Shown here in pieces: positions 8,845-21,575 of a stretch of DNA of 46,303 nt (position 1 is the first letter of the stretch; the number at the start of each line of letters is the position of its first letter). The translations under genes were made by a program, and so were the position numbers. The notes beneath the pieces are model-generated. The model had not been told where the DNA came from, made no database searches, and worked only from the letters and a program-made list of their open reading frames with translations. The DNA lies in the NCBI GenBank assembly GCA_900128395.1, contig LT649242.1, positions 1-46,303 on the forward strand. The letters are read 5' to 3'. Origin of the DNA: Stramenopiles sp. TOSAG23-2 (lineage: Eukaryota > Sar).

Positions 8845-11208
8845 TTACGCATTACTTGGTAATCGTGTTGCATTATCTTTTTTAGGTTCGTCTTCGTCCA
8901 TAGCTTTTTCCTCTTCTATTTCTTCTTCACTCATAAAATATTTTCCATTGGCTAATAACTTCAACAACAGTAAGCAAACTTTTAAGTTTTTTTTTTGTTT
9001 AACATTATGATACATTGGGCCATCTAACATATTATACATCATATCCGCAACACCATCTTCCTTCAGTTCATTAATTTGTGATAATTGAGCTAATAAATTA
9101 CACGCAGTTGAAAATTCTTCTTTTGTAATTGCTTCTTCACCTGTTTTCGTTCCATCAAAATATATGTACAATGGCCTTGAGAATTTTAATACATATGCTT
9201 GGACATTGCGTTTTTTAGAATCTTTTTTCTCTGTCAAGCCTTTATCAAATAAAAATTGTTGGTAATTGACTTCATTGGTCTCTAAATCCATTTCATCCCA
9301 ATCTATTATATCACTTCTATCCATTAACCAAGGTACATGTAATCCAGTCCCAGCTTCCATGACTTGGGCCCACTCTAAGATGGTAACCATTCCCGTTTTT
9401 TTATAATCTATTTTATGAAAACCTTTTTCCAAATCTAATAAATGCTCCCTCACTGCATTAGATAAACCTCTCACTACAGTACGAACGTAAATAATATGAA
9501 CTTGTTAGAAAATTTGATCGTTGTACAATGTGTAATTGATTATTTCTAATACAAGATGATACTTACAATAATGATAATGTTTATCACGTTTCCCACCCTT
9601 AACTGAAAAGCTACATGGATGTATTTGTAACTCGTTTTTTTCTACTAGTAAGTATCCTCCAAGATTCGATTTATTGCCAAAATACGAAGATGCGCTGAAA
9701 ACGCGAATGCAATGCGCGACATCATCTTTGTAACCATCTTGTAATGGTGATCCAGATATAATAAGAGTATTTAAATTGCAATTCTCTAATACACGTTGTA
9801 CATGCTGAGTGTCGTACAATATACTAATTCCACGATCTTCGTTAAAGCTGATGTTGGCAGATTTATCATACAAGTCACTCCATAAAATGTCTTGAACTAT
9901 GCAATGATTTCTTTCCTCCTCCGTCATCTGCATTAAATCAACAGAGACGCCAATTTTTTGGAAAAGATTGCCTACATTTGCTTCATTGCCACGTTTAATA
10001 TTTTTAACAGATTCTAAATCTATCCGTTCATCTCTCCATATCCCACTGTGGCAAATCAGACATTTTTCATATAATTGTATACATAATGGTAGAAAATGAA
10101 ATAAATCATGTAAGGATACAAATAGTTTATGTAAAGTAGCCTGATTTTCCGTAGTTGGAATATAAATGGAACATATTTCATGCACAAACCCAAATTTTAA
10201 ACTATAAGATGCATGTTCGTGATTACCACGTAAGAAGTAAACTGATTCAGGTTCTGCAATGCTCCACAGCATAATCATTGTCAAGCAATGTATGCTTTTC
10301 GGTCCGTAATTAATGATATTACCGGTAAATATATATGGTTTGTTTTTTGTAGGAACCCCGTTATCATCAATAATTTCCATCAAATCCTCGAAATGCCCAT
10401 GCAAATCTCCAACAATAACAAATAATGGAATATTGCTTTTTTTCTTTGGTAGTGATATAAGAGTTTCTTCTAGTTTAATAATGTTATTATACGCTTCTAT
10501 GATGGTTAAAAAATCATCCAATTCTAGATATGAATTTGCTTCTGTTGTTTTGCGAAAAGATTGTAAAACTGCATTGATATTATTTGAAGAATATTGGAGT
10601 TTTGAATTTTTTTTATTTGGAAATGGAAATGTTGTTTTCATCGTCGTTACATTCCTATCCATGCACAAATTATGTTTTTCAATTCTTTTGGAATATACAT
10701 TTTCATAAAAATTAGTATATTTTGTTGCGTGCCGCTCAAAAAATAACTCTAGTTGATTTCTATTTCTCCAAGTTGTTTTTTGAATTAATATCTTTTCCGC
10801 GCCTCTCTTTCTAACAAGTTTTTGAATCGTTATACAGGCTCTTCCTTCTTCTGTTTGATTCCGAGCGTCTTCCTCCATCTGTGATTCCCATGTATCTTGC
10901 TTCTCTGTTGCAGCTACCGTTTTCATACGTTCATTTGATAGTGAATCCATATGTTGCAAAGCTTTTTGAGCTTCGCGTACCATAGCTTCCGATTCCTCTC
11001 TCTTAATATTCTTTGGAACTGGCGTAACAATTTTGATTTGCTGGTTAATGGGATCAGAGTTATTGTTGTTATTATTGCTTTTGTTAGTAGTAGTATTAGT
11101 AGTGCTAGTTGCGTCAGTATTTGTATCCCTCTCCTTCTTTGCCATTATTGAGTTACCATTATCAATCTTCTGAGTTTTATTCTTCTTTTTAGATGCGCCA
11201 CCTCCCAT
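8845..11208 (-). CDS. PPEF-like protein phosphatase with IQ and EF-hands, probably inactive
   Basis: Two exons (11208-9567 and 9473-8845) joined across a 93-bp GTAAGT...TAG intron give 756 aa; the second exon has no ATG, which supports the splice. Order: MGGGAS N-myristoylation signal, Asn/Thr-rich stretch (~28-55), IQ motif (~123-140), PPP catalytic fold (~262-525), then EF-hand region with loop DYKKTGMVTILE and a second degenerate loop. This is the layout of PPEF/RdgC phosphatases. GDLHG (267-271) and GNHE (328-331) are intact, but the GDxVDRG box reads GNIINYG (296-302), so its Asp residues are gone, and the RxH metal-ligand His is replaced by Ser (~487). It is therefore probably a calcium-responsive membrane-tethered pseudophosphatase. 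Confidence 0.8.
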
Positions 11209-11855
11209 GTTATTTACTTATTACCGTGGTTGGTATTATTAGTTACAGTTAAGAAGACGAGTATCCAATTTATGCGCCACAATATAATCAACGATAATTT
11301 ACAACAAACTCATAGGCGTATTAGTTTTTGTTGAGTGTGTGTTTCCGTGATGTGTTTTACAAATACGATAATATGTAATATGTGAGTATAATATTATATT
11401 ATTGCAACGTGCTATTATTGAAGAAATAATAATACCTATTTATTTTTTATTGCCAGGTAGTAGGATTATGATTGCTGGATTGCACTATTATTTACTATTA
11501 TTATTAATATACTATTATCAGAACAGTATACTATAGTACTATAATATAATACTGGTATAACCATATTAATACCAGACCAATACTATAATAAAATAAAAAA
11601 ATGCCAGAGAAGTGTAAAATTATTATAACTTTTAGATTTTAACCATCATAATATCATATAATATCGTATATATACATGAGTAAGAGAAAATTTTATATAA
11701 TATGAAGTGTGGAAATACACAAGCACTTCATTATGAAGTAATATTCAACCGAGGGTGGTGAACATTAAATTAATATGTATATGAAGATCCAACAGAGTCT
11801 GAATTGCTGGAGGAAGTGTTTTGTAATATATATATATATATATGATGTGTGGTTA
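11209..11855. other. Intergenic, AT-rich
   Basis: This is the 5' region of the PPEF-like gene and the 3' region of the duplicated secreted protein. It contains AT microsatellites and an (AT)n run near 11827-11842. No gene or clear site was seen. Confidence 0.4.
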
Positions 11856-12563
11856 TCAATTCTCGTACCCTGACCTATCAATATTGGGAACAGGTGCTAT
11901 GCATTGATTCGCAACTAGTGCTTCGTAATTAGAATTAAGCATTTCTTGCATGCATTGCCCGCAAGATGGAGCCATTTGATTATACAGACACTCGTCGCAG
12001 CACGCGTCCACCATTATATTTGCGCATTGCACCGAAGCACCTCCTTCCCTCACCCCGTAGGTTTTGAATTCATCACACGTTTCAAATGTACCTGGCGGTG
12101 GAGGATAACGTTCTCCAACCAAACGGCGTAATGGGTGAGAGCGGCTTAGTCTCCTTGCTGAACGCATCCCACCATGATTACTGCCGTACCCTGACCTATC
12201 AATATTGGGAACAGGTGCTATGCATTGATTCGCAACTAGTGCTTCGTAATTAGAATTAAGCATTTCTTGCATGCATTGCCCGCAAGATGGAGCCATTTGA
12301 TTATACAGACACTCGTCGCAGCACGCGTCCACCATTATATTTGCGCATTGCACCGAAGCACCTCCTTCCCTCACCCCGTAGGTTTTGAATTCATCACACG
12401 TTTCAAATGTACCTGGCGGTGGAGGATAACGTTCTCCAACCAAACGGCGTAATGGGTGAGAGCGGCTTAGTCTCCTTGCTGAACGCACTCCATGCATTCT
12501 AGCGTCCATCCTCTTGACACTGTATACTAGTAAAATAGCCACTAATATAACTATTTTATTCAT
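11856..12563 (-). CDS. Secreted protein made of two identical Cys-rich halves
   Basis: A 235-aa protein: signal peptide (residues ~1-21), then two copies of a ~101-residue unit joined by a short linker (GSNHGGM). Each unit begins with an Arg-rich segment (SARRLSRSHPLRRL) that looks like a propeptide or processing site. It continues through ERYPPPPGTFETC to a compact domain with eight Cys residues (CANIMVDACCDECLYN, then CGQC). The two units are identical in protein and in DNA (11865-12166 and 12186-12487). I do not recognise the domain. Secretion plus possible dibasic cleavage suggests a precursor releasing two copies of one Cys-rich product; this is inference. Confidence 0.7.
   Translation of the reverse strand: MNKIVILVAILLVYSVKRMDARMHGVRSARRLSRSHPLRRLVGERYPPPPGTFETCDEFKTYGVREGGASVQCANIMVDACCDECLYNQMAPSCGQCMQEMLNSNYEALVANQCIAPVPNIDRSGYGSNHGGMRSARRLSRSHPLRRLVGERYPPPPGTFETCDEFKTYGVREGGASVQCANIMVDACCDECLYNQMAPSCGQCMQEMLNSNYEALVANQCIAPVPNIDRSGYEN
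11865..12487. repeat. Perfect 302-bp direct repeat inside a gene
   Basis: Positions 11865-12166 recur at 12186-12487 (offset 321 bp, spacer 19 bp) with no difference found by eye. The offset is a multiple of three, so the reading frame is kept. Confidence 0.9.
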
Positions 12564-13377
12564 CTTGTCTGCGTCACCAAAATTTACCTTGTGTTCCTAT
12601 CTAACTATGTAAGATATTCAAATTATATATTAGTGATGTAAATATTAAGATAATAAATTCAACATAAGGCAGAAGGCATCCCTTGTACTGCTGTATCTAA
12701 TTTTTTTAATTATTATTTTTTTTTTTATCGTGTAATTTAATACATAATAATTATGAAGAATAATAATAAAAATAATATTAATAATAGTATATAAAATAAG
12801 AAGGGAAATACTATTATACTGCTGGTAAAAAATTGACGAATTTCACTGTGCTGAAATTATTTTTTTTTTTACTTTTTTTCCCTTCTTTTTTTTTTGTTGA
12901 TGTCTTGTACTTCTTCAACTTCACCTATACCCTATTATACTAATACCACACCACTCCATCGCACCAATATGAGATGCAAGGAAACAAGGAAACTTACTCT
13001 GAATGTGTTTTCATAGGCATATAATTTTAAAAAATATAAAAACTAAGTACGCTAAACAACTATTATATATATAATACTATTTTACATTATATCTTTTTTC
13101 ACACAAATTTCTTCATCAGATTTATTATTCCAAAATTATGAACTATACGCTGTGGTAGTACGGATACTATAATACTGGATTAATTACGGTTATTATTATT
13201 AAAAAAATATATTAATACTAGTATTAATATTAAATGTTAATATTAAAAGTAAAATAACTCTGAACACAATAAAAACGTCTATTGCGTCAAATATATTATA
13301 TATATTATAAATCTAGTCAAGTGTGTACATCAAAGGTTCTCTTACTGTAATTTTATTTTTATATATTTTCGATATAG
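12564..13377. other. Divergent intergenic region
   Basis: This lies between two genes transcribed away from each other, so it should hold both promoters. It is AT-rich with T homopolymers (12715-12727, 12862-12892). I see no further gene and no defined motif. Confidence 0.4.
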
Positions 13378-14641
13378 ATGGGATTATGCGCTTCTAACCC
13401 ATTGTCTGATCTACCTCCAGCTTTTCGAAATCAACTCGAAGACAACAAAAAGTTGTTTGATTTCTTACATTTAAATACAAAACAAAGTGTTAAAGTAGCC
13501 AAATTATTTTGGAAATTTGATGACGACGGCAGCAATTCATTATCGTTACGTGAATTAACACGATCCTTAAGTGTAGAAACAACACCATTTATAGATAACA
13601 TCTTCGCCCTAGTAGATAGTAAAGGTAAAGGAACACTTAATTTTTCACAATATGTAGTTGCAACTTGGAATGTTTGTACGTTGACAGAGCATTCGATTGG
13701 GCCAGTGACCTTTGAAACCTATAACGAAAGTGGGAAGGGTATACATACTGATACGATATTTCAATTAGTGGATGAAGCAATGGGAACTTTAAGTGGTACA
13801 GTCAGCTATGGAAAAACTAAAAGAATAGAAAGTGATAGGATTGGGGGAATGAGAAATAGTGGTCAAAAAGCGGGTATAAGACTACAGTCAAAAGAAGGGA
13901 AAGTGCTGGCAAAATTAGCTGATCCAGATGGTTGTAAGTAAATAAAGTACTATTTCCCATAATAAACTTTGTAGAATTTCTTTAGCTAACAACACGTCAT
14001 TTTTTATAGATGTGAATATGAGTGGCTTTTTGAAATATGTTAAATCTCATCCATTTTTGTTGAAAAAAACTGTTAATTTTCAAAACGCTTTACGTGAGGA
14101 ATCTATGAGCGTCTCAGAATGGCAACAGTTAGCAGGTAAACGTAACGAAGTGATACCAAGGAAATTACAATATGATATGTCCAATAAATTGATGGAATTT
14201 ATACAACAAAGATCTCAGGCTAAATTAGGTTATTCTTCGTCACCCGAAACATCAACGTCGTCGTATGTATCAAGAGAGAAAGCTGTTGAGATATCCAAAC
14301 AAAAAGTAGAAACAAAAGTTGACTACGATGAGTCTCATGTCAAAGCTGCAAATATGATCCAAAAAGTACAACGTCGAAAATCGGTTGAAAAGAAAAGAAA
14401 TGAAGGTAAATTAGTAAAACATAAAATTGATATAGGTGGTGGCTGGACTGAATATTATGATAGTAATGGGACTCCCTACTATGTGAATAGTAAAAATGAG
14501 ACCCAATGGGAATATCCAGAAAATATCCAAAGAAAAACTTTTACTGCAGATGAATGGAAAGAAGTCACTGATCCAAAAACTGGGCATGTGTATTATTACA
14601 ATAAAACAACTAAGTGTTCGACATGGGATAAGCCTTATTAA
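13378..14641 (+). CDS. N-myristoylated EF-hand, IQ and tandem WW protein
   Basis: Two exons, 13378-13933 and 14010-14641, separated by a 76-bp GTAAGT...ATAG intron, give 395 aa. Splicing rebuilds an EF-hand loop across the junction (DPDGYVNMSGFLKYV), which proves the join. Order: MGLCASN (myristoylation, with Cys4 a palmitoylation candidate); EF-hand loop DDDGSNSLSLRE (~51-62); a weaker loop DSKGKGTLNFSQ (~81-92); the junction EF-hand (~181-192); a helical region; an IQ-like segment (AANMIQKVQRRKS); and two WW domains at the C-terminus (GGWTEYY...WEYP and DEWKEVTD...STWDKPY). It probably links calcium signals at a membrane to proline-rich partners. Full-length homologs are not known to me. 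Confidence 0.85.
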
Positions 14642-15112
14642 AACGTATGATAATCAAATAAAAAATACGAAGTACGTGGGGCGAGTATTGATGTATGATA
14701 CATACACTCTCTTTTGCGCATATATTTTTTACAAAACTAAAAAAAACAGTACATATGGTGGGTTAATTAAATATATATTATACGAAGTATATACGAGTAT
14801 GATACGTATATATAATATATATAATACATTAAAATAAGAGAATTTTTTATATAATTACATACTTTTTTGTAGAGTATTTAATATTGGCTCAGTCACTGTG
14901 TATTCTTTTGAGAGTAGGAATTGTCATGAGTAAGGGAATAAAAAATTAAAATACGCGTGTATATAAATTTTTAATATTTTACTTGTTGTACGAATCATAA
15001 AAAAATAATGTCATACTCATATATCATACAAAGTACGTTCGTGTACAAATATTATACACCGCCGCTCTATCTCTGAAAAAAAACATTTTTTTCAACACGC
15101 GGGTTACTTTTA
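14642..15112. other. Convergent intergenic region with module copy A2
   Basis: An AATAAA-type poly(A) signal lies just past the stop codon (about 14656). Copy A2 of the dispersed module is at 14874-14967. The rest is AT-rich with words such as TATACGAAGTATATACGAG near 14780. Confidence 0.5.
14874..14967 (+). repeat. Dispersed convergent-gap module, copy A2
   Basis: This shares TTGGCTCA, the core ATTCTTTTGAGAGTAGGAA (14902-14920) and a downstream ACGCGTGTATA with the copy at 41340-41441. Confidence 0.7.
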
Positions 15113-18100
15113 TTACTCACTATCTCCGTTTGCTACTTGTACAACAGGAACCCTAACATTAGCAACAGGAACCCATACATTAGCATTGACGGTAGTGTTA
15201 TCTTTTTTGGTACTTTTTTGCACAACTACGCTATTTTTCCGAGGTCTGCCAACCGGATTTTTTTTTACTGGTTTATCATCATTTACACTATTTTTACGAG
15301 GCCTTCCAACAGGATTTTTCTTATTCACACCTGGATTTCCAACTACACTATTCTTCCGAGGTCTTCCCCTGCCATCTTTCTTTTTCTTTTCGCCATCATC
15401 ATCACGCTTGCGTTTCATGCTCATATTAGTACCACTATCAGAATTTGATAGTGTTTCTATTTTCGTAGTATCTAATTTCTGTTTCTTCTTGGAATCGCCA
15501 TCTTTCTCTGATTTTTTTGCTTTTCGCTTTTTTGGCGGTCTTTTGTATGTTTCTTTGTCTAATGCTAAATATTGTTTCAGTTGAACAAAATTCTTTTGTA
15601 ATCTTTCAAACTCTTCCAAGATTACTGGCACATACCTTCTATTACTTATAACGTTTTCTACCGTGCTTAATTTGCCAGGGTACGGAGGTGGAAACTGTGG
15701 AATAGCTGGTGTTGTTGCAATTGAAATTTGTTCAGGAGAAGTACCTGTTATCATTAGAGCATTTCCAGTACCATTGGCGTTATTAATAGTCGTTGATGTC
15801 GTCACGGCAGCTGTTGCTGACGTGGCATGTGGTTCTGTATTATTTTGTCCATTACTTCCGGCTTTTTCTCCTACTACTACCGTCTCCCCTGGACTTACGA
15901 CTTGCTGCTTTTCACTACTTTCTTGCATTTCTTCGCTATTTTTGCTTTGTCTACGAATATCAATTTTCTTTGCTATGTGCCACTCATCCCATTCCTTGAA
16001 CCATCTTTCCATATTAGCGTTAAGGTTCCGAATGGATTTTTTATATTTATCTGCTTTTTTAAGAACTTTCTTAAATGGGTTGTCTAAATCTTTCAAAACT
16101 TTCCATTTTTTAGTTAATCGATTAAATTGGTTTTGTTTGCGTAAAATTGTATCGACTTTTCTTATGCAATGTTGTAAATTTTCCACTCGCAAGAGTTCAT
16201 AAGGTTTCAAAAGCTTTAAGCTCTCAGAAGCCCATTTGAGTATTTCCACGCCTGTAACAATTAGATTCTGTACATTTTGACTTTCGTTACTTAAATGCCT
16301 AAAAGCTGTTGTGTTCCCCATTAATAATTCATCGATCTCCACATCACCAATTTTTCCACGAGTAGCAACATATTTTAATAAATCATCCCCAGCGACACTC
16401 TTTTCTACGTCATAATATTCTGTGTCAAACTGTGCATCATCAGACGGAATTAAACGCAAAAATTCACGCCTAGCAGTTTTGACTAGGTTTAAAAATTGCT
16501 TAACTTCATCAATTCTCTTCTCTTCGTTATATTTGGCTTTTTTTTCTGGTGGATAGTGCATATCAAGGGTCTTAAGTAGCCACCCGGTAACTTCATGTGA
16601 AATCATACCCATTCCTTTAATCTTGTGATAGGTTGGCGATTCATTTGTAGTAGTGGTGGTGGTGGTAGTAGTAGTCGTGGTCGTCGTCGTTGTTGTTGTT
16701 GTTGTCGTAGCAAGGGTAGATGCCATAGACTGTCCACCCGCACGCGATACTTCCATTTGCTTACTGTTTAAATACATAGACAACGAATCGGTTATTTGTT
16801 GAATAACGTTGGATACGCCTATACGAATAGTACAACGTGGACAGTAATATTTAAAATCATCAGTAAGGTTAGCGACAGGAACATCCATACAATCAGGATG
16901 AAACCAATTGCCACATTTCTCACAACCAAACATATCGCCATCTGTAGTGTTTCCGCATAAACACCACGGGTGTACAATGTCCATTATTTGCGGCATCAAG
17001 TCAAGGTGGCAATGTATTTTCATTCCTTGGTCACGAAGTTTTCGCAAATGATCTAAGGAGGCATTGCCTTGTTGAATGCCCGCATTTCGAACTTCTTGGT
17101 CCCAATTGTACCCATCTTCTATTTCTTTATCAATCTTTTCTACCAATGGTAAATATATAGCAATTTTCTCGTGTTGTTTCAACAGTCCCCGCAGTTTCGT
17201 TAGGGTTAATTTCTCTTCAGTCAAAGCTCTTTGCATCTTTTCGTTTAAAGTTTTTCCTTTCCTAGCTTCGCTTTTTAATCTTGTCAACGCCCCTTTTGGT
17301 AGAAATGGCACCGTTGCAGCTTTTTTCAACAGCTCACCCAACTTTTCCATAGTTGGTTTTGCCTCTCCGCTTTTTAATTTAAAGAAATTTTCGATTTCTT
17401 TTGAGCCTATTTGTGCTTTTAAAGATTTATTTCTTAATGCTTCCGCTGTTTGGACATGGCGTATAATCCTCCACCCATCATATCCTTTGCTTGATTCAGA
17501 AATTCCTGGAATGTACAGAGGTTCCTCGTCATCTTTCTTCAACGTCTCGTAACGTTTTAAGACTCTGCTAACTTCTTGGATTTTTCCACCACTGTCAGCT
17601 TCTAGCAATGGTGCCACACTCCGAAGCCATTTTAAAATGTTAACACGATATGACAACAGCTTTACTTCTGGTGTTGAGTATGCAAGACTAGTTCGTGCTT
17701 CTTCTAATAAATTTTCAAAAATTTCTAAATATTCTTCTTCTATGGTGACTATTTTTCCGCTGATAATATTATTATCACCGTTGGTATTGCTTGAACTATC
17801 CGTATCGATATCCTTTGCCTGTTCCGATTCCTCCTTTAGCGCTTCTTCCATGTCTTTATCGCTTTGCATAAGTTGCTCATCTACTTTCTTGATAAAAATT
17901 TCAGCTATTTCCACTTCTTTTGTGATTACTTTCAATTCATTATAAACTTCGGTGGCAAGCGTGTTGGCTTGAAAGCAAAGGTCCGTGATCTCTTTCTTTG
18001 TAGGTTTTCGTCCAACCTTTGATTTGTTGCGTTGCTGTTTTGAAAAACTATTCCTTGCCCGCGAAATCCATTCGCTTGACTTTTCAAATTCATTAATTAT

Positions 18101-20708
18101 TGGCTCTGTATTTACAATCTCGACTTGTGTTTTTTTGACGTCTTCTATTATCTTCTCTAAAACTTTTAGCTCGATTGGTGCTATTGACATCACATTCGAA
18201 GAGGAATGAGAATTGCGTAAAGGGAAAACTGGATTAGAGGATCTATATTTTATAATACTTCCAATATTTTCCACAATTTCATTTACCGTATTTTGCAATG
18301 CTACAGAATCGTTCTTTAATTGTTTTAGCTTTTCTAGTTCATCTTCTATATCAACAGTAATATCGTCACCCTCTTCAATCAAAATTAACAACGAATCAAT
18401 GGTCACTGGTACTTGGTTTTTCTTATGCGCCCCTTTCCCCGGGGCTTTTAAAGCTAATTCGGTCCGTTCGAGCCATTCTAAGCAAGACTTTATAGTATTT
18501 CTCATCTCCTTTTCTTTTTCTATTCGGTATTCCTCTGCTACCATATTCTCTGGAAGCAAAGCTCGTATGGTTGGTATTTCAGCAAACATATCTTGCAATG
18601 TCTCTATATTTTCAAATGGTTCTTCTGTTAAACATTTTGTTGCTCTTGCAGCCCAATCGCGGCGTTTTATTTCTGTTTCTAAAACTTTTAGAAGATCCAT
18701 TTCAACAGGTATATCCACCCCCTCGACATATAAACTATGCAAATCCTCTTTCGTGCTCTTTTTGTCGTCAATAGCTTCCTGCGCCTCTTCCATCCATTCA
18801 TTTGCAGTTTCGACTAAATCACGAATATCCTCAACCACGCCTTTATTTTTGCTATTATTATCCATCATTAGAAAATCTTCAGCTTCATCCAAAAGTGTAC
18901 TTAACATTTTTAAGTTTGCTTTCTTTTTACCTTCCCCGCCACGTCTTGATGTTTTGTTCGGTATGGCGTCTTTGAACTTTTTTACCCAAGTAGTCGCCTC
19001 GCTCAAAGCTTTTGTCAACTTTGTCGAATGGACACTTACATCGATAGGTAAGTGTTTTGATTCTTGTAAAAGTGCGCTAAAAACTTTTAAAGACCCACGA
19101 TTGCCGCTACTTGATGATGGCGTCCCGGCACCATTATTACCATCACTGGCACCATCTTTACTATTACTCGTTTTATTACTTTTTAAATTATTTACACGTT
19201 TTATCCATTCCTGCGTAGACAATAATGCATTTTTTACAATTGCCAATTCATCAGTTTCAATTCCAATTGACTCCACTTGCTCAACTAAATCCTTGACTAC
19301 TTCTAATGCCGGTTTTCTATTAGAGGTACCATTTCCATCTGCCAGACGCTGTTTATTTGAAATTTGGAATTCCCAAAATTCTGGGAAAAGTCGTTGAATA
19401 CGTGTGCTTTGTGCCACAGCCTCGGTTAAACGCATTTTTAATTCATCAACTTGTGGAACTCTTACTGGAAAATTTTGGCTATGTTTTAACATGGTTTGAA
19501 ATACTTCGATTCTTATACATTTATCGCCACTAATCATACCTTCATATTTTTCGATCCATTCATTAATATCGCTTAAAATATTTTTAACGTGGTTAATATC
19601 GTCCAAGAAGCCCTTTAACGATTTGGCATTTTGCATCAATTTCTCCAACTCTTCCAAACTGTACAATTGTTTATTCATACCGGACAACATATCATGTGCA
19701 TGTGCCGTCCATTGATTTACCATCATGATGCGGTCTTTCAATTTTTGTTGTTGATTTATTGAGCTTTTTACAAAACCTTCTTGTGACGAGCCGGGTACTA
19801 ATGTAACTTGAGGCAAAGTTTTAGCTTCGATTAATAACATTTTTAAATCGTTAAATCGAAATTGGTTATTATTGTTGTTGTCACTACTATTTAATAGATT
19901 CCTAGCACGCGTGTTCCACGCGGTCCATATTCTCTTAATTTCCTTATCTGTCAATTTCGTGTTGGATAACCTGCCATTGCTATTTTTTTTAACGTTGCTT
20001 TTGTCCATCTTTTTCAATGCAATATTCGCATTGTCACTACGTACACCACGTCTTAATTTTTCCTCTTCTTCAAAATTTTTACGTAAATATCGAACTTCTT
20101 GTCCTGCGCCAACGCTTGCCGCTAATTGAAATGCTGCACGATTTATATTGTATTTACTATTATGTAACATTTCAAGTGCTTTTTCATTTTCAAGTAACGA
20201 GTTGGTCAACGCATTTTTATCAATAGCCCGCTTCACGGAATGTAATGGCTTCGAAAGTGCTTTTGAAATTTCTAAATATCTAGTCACTTCAGCTGCATTG
20301 ACATCACTTCCTTTTCCACCTTCAGCGCCTTGCCATATACAATTAGCTTCCAACAAAGCCATCTTCTCTTCCCTTGTTTTCGGCTTATTTGTCGGGTCTT
20401 CGCGATACGAGCTAACAACAGCTTGGTATGCATTATCATCAACTCTCGGTCGCTTACGCTTGTAACGTTTTCCAGCGACTTCAAAATGATTCGCGCTATC
20501 ACGACCACTTGTTTCAGCTATGTTATTACCACTACTAGGTGAGGAGTGCGGTGTTTTTTTAGAACCCATTAAAGAACCTGAACGATCCCGCGGTGACAAC
20601 GTCATACGGCTATTATTGGACATAAAATTTGAGGATGGTGTTTTCTTAATTTTTAAAGACGGTGATAAGTAGCCAAGATTATTTTGCATTGTCGCCGTGG
20701 TTGTCGTT

Positions 20709-20747
<39 letters not shown>

Positions 20748-20800
20748 TTATCACTGCTACTTGATGACGGGGTATTTAATTTATCATTTTGATTATTCAT
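15113..20800 (-). CDS. Giant chromatin protein: ELM2-like, PLU-1-like repeats, PHD finger, AT-hooks
   Basis: A single 1895-aa frame. An N-terminal Ser/Thr tract (~17-35) is followed by an ELM2-like region (~115-205, from PRVDDNAYQAVV to KYNINRAAFQLA). Most of the protein is repeated helical units with W..A pairs and long Leu-rich helices, as in the PLU-1 region of KDM5 (JARID1) proteins. A PHD finger of C4HC3 type sits at about 1275-1320 (WCLCGN, FGCEKCGNWFHPDC, YYCPRC). A second poly-Thr tract lies at ~1367-1390. Three AT-hooks (GRPRKNS) lie near 1810-1860, next to basic nuclear-localisation-like runs. There is no JmjC, JmjN or ARID domain, so it should read histones and bind AT-rich DNA without demethylating. 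Confidence 0.8.
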
Positions 20801-21575
20801 TTTTTTATATTTTAATATTATTTATATTTTCTTAATTATTATTATTATTATGTAACATATATATATTATATAATACAACAGAGAGAAAAAAAAAAGGTGG
20901 GACAACAAATAATATTGAATATATATGGTATATATATAGATGTGTGTCGATCCTAAAATCAATCGTATATTTAAATATTATTATAAATTTAAATAATAAT
21001 TATTTATTTTTTTTTTTTTTTTTAAATCAAAATAAATCTCCTCCTCCTAAATCTTATTAAAATCCCTTTTCGGCTGCTGTGTCCATGCTATTATACGCGG
21101 GCTCTGTATAAAAAAATGAAGAATATTAAAAATATAATATGATGGGTGGTTGGAAATTATTATGTTCGAAGGGCTCTATTATTCCAACCAGGCATGTACT
21201 TGTTCGTGTGTGTGCCAGTGTGGGAAAAAAATCTGCTGCTGGTTTAAATACCTCGTAATACGCGGAAGTGAAAAGATGTAACGTGTATTATCATATATAT
21301 TTAATTTCAAATATATATATATTATGTACATTATCATATATATAATGTGTGATTAAAATATTAATATATTACCTCCCCCCCCAGGGGTTTTATTTTTAGT
21401 TTTTAATTGGGGATGGTATCATATCAGGTATGTCATACGACACAGTACAGTGTATGTGATTTTTTTGAAATATTTTATCATAATTTATTTTTTATTACAA
21501 AAGCAAAACTCTCCTTCATCATATCATACAGACGAAAAATACAACAAAATATAATCACGCAATATTTTAGTGTTT
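20801..21575. other. Intergenic between two minus-strand genes
   Basis: This holds the promoter region of the ELM2/PHD gene and the 3' end of the Tubby gene. It has a long T run (21009-21024) and a C run (21373-21382). No gene was seen. Confidence 0.4.

Noticed and set aside
16640-16710. ACC/GTC triplet runs as a separate repeat element
   Set aside because: They encode the in-frame poly-Thr tract of the giant chromatin protein and are ordinary microsatellite expansion.
18213-19397. A 394-codon open frame on the plus strand
   Set aside because: It lies opposite the ELM2/PHD gene, is Ser/Phe/Leu-rich as expected for the reverse of a Lys/Glu-rich protein, and has no motif.
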